From contig NC_054743.1 in the NCBI RefSeq assembly GCF_018143015.1, forward strand, positions 33,133,934-33,197,933: a DNA stretch of 64,000 nucleotides. Reading direction: 5' to 3'. Position 1 is the first letter of the stretch. Every line of letters starts with the position of its first letter. The translations under genes and the position numbers were made by a program. This DNA comes from Lytechinus variegatus (lineage: Eukaryota > Echinodermata > Echinoidea > Temnopleuroida > Toxopneustidae). Shown here piece after piece: positions 13,601 to 25,600 of the stretch. The notes under the pieces were generated by a model. That model did no database searches and had not been told where the DNA came from. It saw only the letters and a program-made list of their open reading frames with translations.

Positions 13601-16600
13601 CTTTTCTCTGCAATATCACAATTAGATGACTACTACAACTTCTCATCATTACCGGTACACAAAATGTAGATAATTCATTCATCAAATGAAAAAAGATAAT
13701 TCTTTTCACTGATAAATTAAATCATCTAAAAAACTTCCCATGACAACTAATTCCTCTTTTAAGAAAACATGCTTTATAGAATCATCCATATTATATTATG
13801 TAAAATCAGCATCAAAATGTTGGATGGCAAGAATGAAACTATGTGTAATAGATAGACAATGATGATGGTGATAATAACTGGCATTTATCTAGCACCCTCT
13901 ATCGAGAAACCATAAAACCTAATCTGAAGTTAGTCCTCTTCATTCACTCACATTTTTGATGAAGAAAGTGTCTCCATTATTGATGCGTCTAATTCTACAG
14001 CCATCATCCCCATCATCCTTGCTTGAGCCTGCTTCACCGTCCCTCTCTCTTTCTTTCTTCTTCTTCTCCTTGGCCTTTGGATCATATTCCCCATGGACTA
14101 CAATAGTACCGTTCTTTCGAGCACAGATCTTGTCGTGGATGTGGAGGTCAAGCCCGCCTCCTTTCTTATACGGGGCATGGGCAGCGTAGTGACGACAGCA
14201 AATCCCATTGATGTCCTTGACGTCAACGCTGAGCAAGATGAAACAAAGGTAAATAGGAAATATAATTTATATTGCAATGGTAGAGAACCACTGAATCTCG
14301 ACTTTATTGCGAGATTTTGTGGCCATAGATTCCACATATCAACCAGACTCTGCACATCTACCATGGACTAAAAAACTAAATTGACACCGTATAAATCCCA
14401 ATTTTATAAAGGAAAAAATATGGTATGAACGCATAATCACTATGTATGGCTGGAACGAGTATCTTCTTTCAAATAATTTGATATCATATTTATGAGGTAT
14501 GTCTTCACGCACGGGCAGTCAGTAGGTATTCTTTGCAGTGATGTAAATTTTGATTGCGCCAAAGTAAGGCATGACTGCAATGAATGAATCCAGAGGCCAG
14601 TGATGTCATAATCCTACATGAGTTAGTCAACATATTTGCAAATCCCTTTTCGACTAAATTAACTTGAGAACTGATACTAAAAAGTGTTACTGAAACAATT
14701 ATAATATAAGTTACTGAAAAGGGATTTAGAAATGGATTTTCATGCAACCCTTGTAGGATTATGGCATCATTGACATCAGGGGTGGTATTCTGGAACTCTG
14801 TTATATCTTTTGTCATTTCTCTCCGAGATGTCACACCGCTATGATTGTCACAAATCGATATTCTGAACATTGTCTTTTCCCTGTCATATCTCTCAAAGTT
14901 CCCACCCATCTTTTCGGAAGCAAACCAATCAAAATCATCGTTAGTTCCCAGTTGGAGCCCTTCTGGCCAATAGGAAGGTCCCGTGGCAGGTAGGGCGTAT
15001 CCCCAAAACAGTTGCTGGCATCGCGCAACTACGCGTATATTGATGCGCTTAATTACAAAGAGAGACAGAATTTTAGAGGAGAAGTAGAAAAGTAAGGAAA
15101 ACAGAGAAAAAAAAGGAGGAATAAATATGTAGGGCCTAACTAATTGTAGCATGAAAAAATAATTTTGAAAATTGTCATGGAAGATGAGTGAAACTAATAC
15201 CACAATCTAATCTAAATAATATAATTATTTGCTTGACATTCAGTCGGCAGGGTATCGGGATATTTGGTACTAAAAGATATGACAAAATTTATGACTGCTA
15301 CCCCGTCATAACTTTTTTCATATCTTTTGCTTGTATAAAAGGATTATGCGCATTTAAAGCCGCATATTTTTGCTGCGCGCTAAAGAGGAGAGAGAAAATT
15401 TATGACAATTTTTGTGACAAAAGTTATGACATCCACCAGAATACCGATTTCGTCATATCTCTGAGATAAGATAAAATATGGAGAAAAGACAATGTTCAGA
15501 ATACCGCCCCTGGATTCATTCATTGCAGTTAAACCTTGCATTGGCGCTAATCAAAAGTTACATGACTGCAAAGAATACCTACTGATCACTAATATAAAAT
15601 TCTTTGGGAGACCATACTCTTTCAAGCCATATATAATAATTATGTGTTCATGAATTGGGGATTTGTGAACAGTCAAGTTTTGTTTGACTCGCACAGTAGA
15701 ACTTAAAATCAAGTAACACAGCATTATCAATAGACCCAATCTATCCCTTTCCTTTAAAATGTATGATCTATTTCAAACTTTATTTTCAAGATTTCAGTCT
15801 GGTTTCTATAAATTAATGAAGAAACTTGAAATATCATCATCATCACCATCTAATAATGCTTTCAGAAAATGATACAATTATCTTCAAAGTAATGATCTCA
15901 AACAAAAATCGAGGTTGTTTCTTTTTTTGCTTTTTTTGTGTGAATTTGTTGTGGAGAGGTTTACAGTTTAATCCCCTTAACAAAATCAAACTCGGTAAAC
16001 AAATGGATTCAATTTCCAATTGGTATAATGCCAATTTGTCCACTATCCACATGGTCTAATTGTCATTTTGTCCACTCACCATTTAGTCTAATAGCCAGTT
16101 GGTCCAATAGCCATTTAGTCCATATACCATTTGGTCTAATTGGATTAAGTATTGTACAACGCCTACTTAGCTTGTTGTACGCGAGCAAATGGGAGGATGA
16201 ATGTCAAACATTTGTACTGTTGCACGCATGAAGACGTACCATCTAAAATGTACCGTTGCATGGCTTTGGGAGGCTACGTCACAATACGATTCAATTCATT
16301 GCGCTCAGTAAATGAAGGTTAAATACGCGCATAGCTTGCTGGCTACATGCGCAATGCTGCCCTGGGTCATGTGCGCTTGTGGGATTTGCTTTTTGCTTTC
16401 AATTTTTTTGCTTCCTGTTCATAGATACTGCAAGAACAACTCCCCTTTCCCCCAATATTTTCACTAAAAATCTGAGGCGTTGTACAACACAAATAGCGAA
16501 TATTCTTATTTGTGCAATGGTGTGAGATTTCGCATTCGGTGAAAGAAAGAAACACTCTATTCAACTCGGCTAACGCCTCGTTGAATAGAGCATCTTTCTT

Positions 16601-19600
16601 TTCGCTATTTGTATATTGATTGGGTGAAATTAAAAGATAATGGGTATTAGAGCAACTGGTTATGAGACGAAATGGTTGTAGACGAACTGGTGATTGGACG
16701 AAGTGATGATTGGAACAAATGGTTATTGGACCAAATGACCTTTTGACGAAATGTCAATGGAAATGGCATTAGACTAAATGAAGGTAGACAATGTGAGGAG
16801 TGGACGAATTAGCAATAAACAAATCGGCAGTTATCTTGACCAAGTAATATCAGTCAGTCAATTTATCATATATAGTAAATGTATACAGATTAGATTTATT
16901 ACACCTCCATAATACATGAAACTTCTAAATTAAGCTCAGTTAGGTGTAAGAATTTAATATTTGGCAAGTTGCATGTCTAGCTGCCAGACTCGCATACTTA
17001 CTTTCTGAATGCAACAAACTGTGAGTTTCTGTCATCTTTGAGTTGGGGCTTGCTTTCGAGCAAGGTCTTTATCGTCTGATCTAGACCTACAGAAAATGGG
17101 AAAAAAATGTCACAATTGAATAATGTTGTGTATAATTAGCGTTTGGCTGGATCATATCTGAAAATTTAATTCTACATAATTTGGATTTTTGGATGGCAGG
17201 AACTTCAAAGTAACAATCTGAAGGAGTGATGCCATTCTGACATATTTAGCATAATTGAGATTCCATATACACACAGACCATTATATGCAGACCTTTAGCA
17301 TAAAGCAGGGGTGAACAATGTTAGATTAAAAAGAGAATCTGCACAACATAGATGCCAGCAACAAGCTGCCATTATCACCACACCAGCAATTGTCTAAACA
17401 TTCTCGATCTTTACTTCTGCTCAATAACTAACTATTTGGTTTTCTGTATGCAATCTTACAAAACAGAACTTGAGACTTCCCCTACCATCACAGATGCAAA
17501 GGCACCACTTACCATTTCCAGCTTGACGTGCCGAGGTGTCCAACAATTCAAACATGTCAGGTTGATATTGAAGGTCGCTCCGTTTCTCTTCGGCTATTTT
17601 CCTCGAGTTCTCATTGATGAGTCTGCCGCCCTCGTCGGTCCTGTGGTTTTTCTTCAGTGTATGGATGCAGTCACTGTTGGTTTCCTTAAACACTAGCGAG
17701 AAGGGAATTGTGGATGCGAAATGAGCATGACAAAATTGACGTTTGATAGTAGTGCATGGAAATAATCATTGGCAATTGATAGAGATACATTGTAATTTGC
17801 AAAAAAAAAAAAGACAAAACAGGGTGGAATGTTTTACAGCCAGCATTAATGCACCAAGTAAAATTATTTTTTTTTTTAATTACCACATTGAATTATTAAC
17901 AAAATTAAGAATTGTGAATAAATTCAGAATTGTTATCTAACGAAATTTCTATTACTTTATCACCACAATGGTGGATATTTTCTGAATACAGGTAACTTTA
18001 TCCAAGTTAAATCTCTGGGTCAATAAAAAATTTGTTCGACATTGAAAGGGTTTATAACCCATGTTTTCACATAATATGGTTTGAATTATTTTGCAAATAG
18101 GTTTGCCTATGGGATGAAATATCAATCTCTATTAAATACATTCAGGTAGGTGTCTCATTAAGCCGTGTGTAAGTTATAAGCAACTTTATGAGCGACAGGT
18201 GATTCATTCTTAGGGGCTAAATCCACACTAATAAAAATTTGGTTCTCAAAATTTACCATGAAAAGGATCACCGGTCGTTCATAAAGCCGCTCGTTACTTA
18301 AGAACAGCTTCATGAAACACCTACCTGAATGAATAGCTTCTTCTTGGCTTCTGAAATAAAACAGGGCCCCGTCTTTAATACAAAGAGTTACGAATGATCA
18401 ATCGTAACTCTATGGAAATCCAACAGTGTCATGATTTTTTCTACAGGAAATTTGCCCAATGTCCTTTGTAAACAAAGAGAACCACAGTGAAATTTCAAGA
18501 AAACAATGAATGCATGAATATACATTAAAGCTAGAAAATATTTTAAACAAACATGCATAATAGATGTTAATGTTGCTGGCAATCCATAGATGCGATTGAT
18601 TGGATCAATCGCAACTCTCTGTAAGACGAGGCCCAGATCTGATAGAGTACCTTTGATGATGTCTTGAAGGAAGTTTCCTGGATCGATGGAAGGAAGCTGA
18701 TGAGGGTCTCCAAGGAAGATGACCTTCTTGAGGCTATGTCTAAGAAGTGCACTCAAGACTCCTGACAAGACAGAGATAGGAACCAGACTGCATTCATCAA
18801 CGACGAGGATCTCAACCTTCCTGTAGATGAATTTGTCTGGTTCAGACATGCGGGCGGTACCCAAAACGCTATGAAGCGTCTTCGCTTTAAGCCCGGTGCG
18901 TCTTCCGATGATGGAGGCTGCGCGGCCGGTAGGGGCCGTCAGGAGGACCAGTGGTTCGTCCATTGCCTTGATTCTTACTCTATTTCTGTTATCATTGCTC
19001 TCGCCCTCTTCTTTGTCTTTCTCCTCCTTCTCCTCTCCATCTGAAGCCTCATCAGTAGCTTCCTGATTACCTTCTTGTGCAGCTTCATTGAGTAAAAGAA
19101 AATAATATTGAATTTCAAAATGCATCCAATAGAGCAGAAAAGTTTGCAGTAGTTTGCAAATTACAATGATAAAGATGGGGAGTGTTTCATGTAAAGGACT
19201 TATCCGACAAGTCCTGTTTTCTCTGACAGTTACGAAAGTAACAGTGGTTCTCAGAAAATCAAAATCAAGAAGTTGTCAGGTGTGACAACTTGTCGGATGA
19301 AAATGTTGATGAAACCCTCACCAGGGGAGGGTTTCATCAACATTTTTGTCCGACAAATTGGCAGATCTGACAAGTTTCAATGATGTTCATTGACTAAGAA
19401 GCAGTGTTACTATGGAAACTGTCGGATAGAAATGGTACTTGTCGGATAAAACGTATGACAAATCCTTTCATGAAATGCTCCCCAGATCTGCAAACTTTAC
19501 TGATAAAATGAATTAAAGAACTGTACTTAACATTCCATTTTGCCTTCTCATGCAACTCTATTCCACAAGGAATCGATCCATACTAAGAAAATTTCTTACT

Positions 19601-22600
19601 TGAATTCTAGTATTTTATATTTAGCAAGCCTACATCAACAATGTATTCTTACTAACAAGCAATGTGAATTCACACTATCGTTGCTGAATAATGCACAATT
19701 TAATCAATCGCACCAAAAGAACTTGATTTCGTACAAATTAAGCCTTCGATGGTTAATCGAAGCCTTGGAATAAATATCAAGATATTACAAAATTACGAGT
19801 CAGAATTCTGGAAATTGGTAGTATTTTACGACAGTGCAATTCCATAGTCAACATATTTGTACATGTACGTTCATCCCCCATTATTTTCATTCTTCTTTCA
19901 TTTCCTTAATTGTTCAAGACACTATAATCTGAATGTAAAACAGGAGACAAACACAAATTTCTTCAGGAAGTTTCCACAAGACATTAGACATACATTAACC
20001 TTATCTTTACTGGGCTATTTCGGACCAGTATATACGGGGAGGGGGGGTCAATGTCACCCCCCAGATCTCGGCCGCTGATTGCGCAATCGCCGCGAAAATT
20101 TGCATGCGCGCAGAGCCGGATGCAAACTACAAGACAGTGTAGTAAAATTTTTGAAAAATGAATTGTTTATATTTTTTATAAACTAATAATGTAAATAAGC
20201 ATATGAAATTTGCCCTAAATTTCTTTTTATATGTATTTTTTTTGTCTTTAACTCAATTTATATAGCTACTAGAATACTAATTTTTGGTGGGAGTATCAAT
20301 TATTACATTTCTAACAAATATCTACAACAAAATTGCAAAAATATAATAAATTTCTTATGTATTTTATTGTTTTTAAAATTCTTATGTATTTTATTGTTTT
20401 TTCCAATGAACTTTGTCAGGGACCCTTTTGTGATCATAAATAGCATAAAATAAATCTATTCAAACCAAAAAAGTAAAAATAATCATACATTTATGATTTT
20501 TTGTTGAAAAACACAATCTGCATTGAGTTTGTACACAGAATCGCGTTTTTGAGCAATTTCGGGACGGCGTACCCAGGCGTCGAAAATTTGGTCTCAAAAG
20601 ATGTGCAAGACTTGAAATTAAAAAGTCAGCAAGCAGCGCGGTCAAAACATTTCGCGTGACGGCGTAGTGACAATATTTGTTGGGGGTTTAGTAAGGGTCA
20701 ATGTACCTTATGGAATCGCTCTACCATAAACATAGAAGTCGTTATGTCGGTGCAAGAACGTCCTTCACACCACAATTTCGCGGCTTACATGTGTGCAGAA
20801 ATGCAATTTATAACACCCATATTGTTCAATGTGTAGGCGTCTCCGCACCGATGAGGTGCGCGTATGTGTGGTGCTAAGGGCGTTCCTGCACCGACACAAC
20901 AAAGTTACATACTTGTTTTTATAGACTTGATTTTGTTAATGATTGAATAGCAACCCCGTTGCTACGTGTACACGTGTGAAGCACTGAATAAGTCATCAAG
21001 TACATGAAGTTACATTATTAGCACTTGATTCAAGCTCATGAGCTAATAATCCTCTAATGTATATATATTCTCTGCAGATTGTAGCAATGACCCAACTTTA
21101 TGTAATGTTGACAATGACGAATCAAATCAAGTGAATCATTAGAATCATCAAACCTTTCTCTACTTTAAGCTTCTTTTCATTCTCCCTTTCTTTGAGGCAC
21201 TTGGAAATATAGGAGGCTACAACATGAGTCTTGCCACAGCCTCCCCTGCCGAGGATGATCGACACTGGAGACTTCCACATGTGCATGACAGCCGGGAGTT
21301 GGTATTCATCGAGGTTGAACTCTGAGAATTCTTCTGTGGGTGGGGTAGACTGATTGGCAACAGTTTGGTGAAGCAGATCTGATACCAGTGCACGTGCAAT
21401 CTTCTCCTCATATCGGCGATATCTGTTCCAGTGGTACATTGTTTCAGATTGGGGTATTCTTCTGCAGACAAAGGAGAGAGAAAGGCAACAAAATCAGTTG
21501 GCAATTTGTAAAAGCATTTATTATTCATTTTGAATTGTATTGCATCCATATTCAATCATTCAAATAAGTAAAATGAAAAGAAAATCATATTGTTGCCAAT
21601 TTGATGAGCAATGCAAAACAAAAATTTAACATATGCAATCACACATCTGATGTATGTAAAGCTTACTGACTGAAACTCTCTTCTGCCCACGCCAATTTAT
21701 CAACATTAGCACACTTGTCAATGTAGGAAGCAGTCGAGGCAAATCAATGAAATGCCAGTACAGGCTTTCTTGGACTTGCTTTACATGAAAGAGACGACTT
21801 ACCATCCTCATAAAATTGTCCAATACCTATATCCCTTAGTACATGAAAATTCATGAATGTATACAATGGTTTCATTTATTATGAAATCAGTAATGCAGGT
21901 ACATGTAAGAGAGTTTAATCAGTTTAAACTTCGAACAAGAACACTATAATACACCTGATTGTGCAGAATCAAAAATCAAACCAAACATACTCTTCGATAG
22001 TCACCACGTCTCTCTTCTGAAGCTCCACAAAATGATCCTCTTTGATGTGACCAAAGGGAACATTTGGACAACAGGCATCTCTATGCCAAGCCTTTCTCAT
22101 CATGTAATCCTTCACAAATGTGTGTTTTCCTTCCCTGCATAAGGACTTGACCAAGTCATAGTCCTTTATCGCCTTAGCCATCGTGACAGATAAAGGTAAT
22201 GGTCTTTTGGTTTGTCTGGATGATGAGGTGCCTGCGTTGTCTTGGTGAGCAGTGGATGTAGAGGGTTCATCATGGTGGCACTTCCGGTTACTGGGTGGTT
22301 TGGAAGATAGGCCTTGTTGTGTAGAGTCTTGGGTGCATTTGAAGAGGTTGGCTGGTATCAAGCCAGCTTTCACGAAGCCTTGGAAGGAAGCCTCCACCCG
22401 TCCCCAGCCATGCTCTTGCATGGTCTGTGGTTTTTGATAAATAAAGTGTGGGAGAGAGAGAGGGGAGATAGGTAAAGACAGAGAGAGAGAGAGCAAGATG
22501 GAGATAAACAGAGAGGATATGCATCATTTATGTAATGCTCCACCGTCTATTCAAGGTTTATTCATTATCATACAATGACACTGAATGATAATGAACGTTA

Positions 22601-25600
22601 ACCACAGCAGAATGACAGGAACACCTGGGCCCTGTCTTACAAAGCGTTGCGATTGATCCAATCAATCGCAACTATCGAAAGCTAGCAAAGTCAACATATA
22701 AAATGCATGTTGGTTCAAAAACTTTTCTAGATATGAATGTACATCCATAAATTAATCGATTTCTTGACAATTTGCTATGTTCTTCTTTGTTTACAACAGA
22801 CATTTTGCATATTTCCTGTTGAAAAAATTAGGACACTGATGGATTTCCATAGTCACGATTGATTGGATCAATCATAACTCTTTGTAAGACGGGGCCTTGT
22901 ATTCACTCTTATTCATGAACAATAAAATAAAGTAATTCATGTCCTTTATCAATCACAGTAGGACATGTTTCATAACAAGTGTATTATCATTCAGTACAGG
23001 CTCATCATTATTATCTAGCTTTACCTAAAACACCTCTGCATTCAGGCAGAGAGGCAAATCTAAGACAAAGGACTGGTGATAGGAAATCTCAAACATGGAT
23101 ATTGAGCCCAATTACCGTGGTACATGTACACGTATAGTAGTTACCATAATACTCTTTAAAGAAAAAGTTACGCATTGAAGATCATCTCACGAACATCTTA
23201 CGGTATAAAATCCTAGGTCTTCAGGGGAGTTTTTGAGCACCGATTCAAGATCTTCCAGGTCACTCAATATATCCGTTGACAGGATAGCCAATGCTTCCTT
23301 CTCCATCAACAGAGGGAGCACTCTAAAGAGTACCGGACACTTGTAACATCTGTAGATGTACCGTAGGTCAACTGTGTAAAAAAAGTTTTGAAGGAATATT
23401 GAATGCAAGGATATAATAATGAAAAGCATTAGAACAGGTTGAGCACTGATCAGCATTGTATTTCTGTATGATTTTGAATTCCACGAGTGCCTAATTAAAA
23501 AAAATCTTTAAAACATAACACAAGACAAGATCCCCTCCTCTTCAAAAATGTTAACAGCCCCCACAAAAAAAATAAGAGTAACAAAGTTCTCTTTTATTCC
23601 AGGTGATGTGTGATTTGGACACTATTTCTCTTCTTATTATTTCACCTCACAATCAGAATAACTTGCATAAAAAGATGCATGCCAGGCACTTACCCTCTGC
23701 ATTTATTTTCACAAAGCCACATGTGACAAATTTCTGTAATCAATTTTTCTTCTTCTAAATGTGCTAGATTTAAGTTTGCCGAAAGGCTTAAAATACATGT
23801 ATAGTCATTTGTACTGTACAAGTAAACAGCTGATGTGCCATTAAAGTGCAAATAAGTACTCTATACTCCCTGAATATTTGGATAGTACATCATGCATAAA
23901 AACTGGAAGACCTTACTTTCAAGACCAATCACACAATACAGAATTTACAGATGAGAATATTTTTGTCTGTTAGTCACTCACATTTGGATTGCTTCTTCTT
24001 CTCCTCCTCCTCCCGGTCATGAGGTACACCACGAAAGCATTTATTGAATGGATCAAACCGATAGATCATTTTCTTAGCTGCCTGTATCAACAGTTTTGAA
24101 TCGGGGTCTACCTCCATCTTCAAGGCTTCTTCCAATGCCTTGAAGAACTGATTGAAGGTGAAGTTCTTCACCTTATTCCTACTACGGCACTGATTGAAGT
24201 AGGTCAAAAAGGCTTCCTTCATCTGGCCCTCAGGAATTTTCGGGCTTGGAAAGCCGAAAGAGTACCCGAGCAGCTTGTTCAGGATGTCCTCGCCATTCGT
24301 CCCCATCTCCATTCGGAGAGAGTATGTAGGTGTCCCCTGAACATCGTAGACATTGTTCACCAAAACAGCATCAAAGGAGATGATGAACCAAGGTCCATCC
24401 ACCATGAATTTTCCCTTGACTTTGATCTCTTTGTTCTTGCCCCCTTTCCTTATCATGATACCTGAAAAAAAAAAACCATTGTGAAAGGTAGTTAGTAGGT
24501 AACCTTGGGCCCGTTGCATAAAACTTTTTACCTGAGAAAACTCAGGTTGTTTTTACCGGAGTCTTTGCCCTGTGTTAAAGTCAATGGCAGAAATCAGTCT
24601 AACCTTGATTTTCAGTTTTTACCAGAGTTTTCTCAGGTAAAAAATTGTATGTATGCAACAGGCCCCTTGTCTAGAATTGAAAATCAAATTCACTGAAAAA
24701 TAAAAACCGTTAATTTAATCTTGACTACAATCATATGGGTCGAGTAGGAATGTCCAGAGAAATCAAGTAGTCTATGCTTTTAAAATCAGGGTACCATCAA
24801 GACTTCTTCTTGCATACATGTATATGGGGGGCCATTTCATAAAACTTACAATGACAAACTTGTAATCCAGTAAAAAAACTCCTGAAATTCTTACCTTGAT
24901 TTACCTTGATGTTGGGCATAAAGCATAGAAGACTTAATTGCCCCTCTAAATCTGATTGGTTGATGGTAAATTTGTTATAAGCATTGAGCATTGATGTTAT
25001 TATTATTTGTGAAGTCTTAAAGGTATTGTTTAACTTTGTGAGCAACCGATTTAAAAAATTCTCAAACCAAGATGAAACATGTGTACAAGTGCATGTATTA
25101 GAACTATAAACCCTGAAAACAACCATTATTGAGAATGAAAAGCTTAAACTACAAGGCAAACCCCGATTTTGTAAATAGGCGTCTTATAGACACCTAAATA
25201 GTACACATAAGTGTATGGGATGAAATTAAGATGGTGTTTCCGGTCACTTTATAATTATAGTTCAATTTTTGAAGCACTGAATAATTATTTTCGAACGCAA
25301 TTTTTTCTGGGCTTCATTTTTGTAACATATCACAGACAGAGGCGACAAGTGTGACCTTCTAGCTCATGTTTTTTTAAAGTCAAACCAAAGTTAACCAATC
25401 ACGTTAATGGGACTATGTATAAAATTTGGTGGTAGACTTGTAATTTGGCCAACTGTGTGTGATTTTGCATATTAAGGAATACTCAAGAAATAATTTGCTT
25501 GGTAATTTTAATACATTGGGAGTATGAATTCATAGATTGAACAAAATGTTTTGAAAAAGACAACTCTCCAAATTACACAGATGTTTTGATATTAAAAATT

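Noticed and set aside
21626..21823. Minus-strand frame between HELB exons D and E as an extra exon
   Set aside because: No frame fits the conserved order, and direct splicing of 21991 to 21461 in phase 2 restores the VVTIEE-to-EEKIARAL continuity known from the family.
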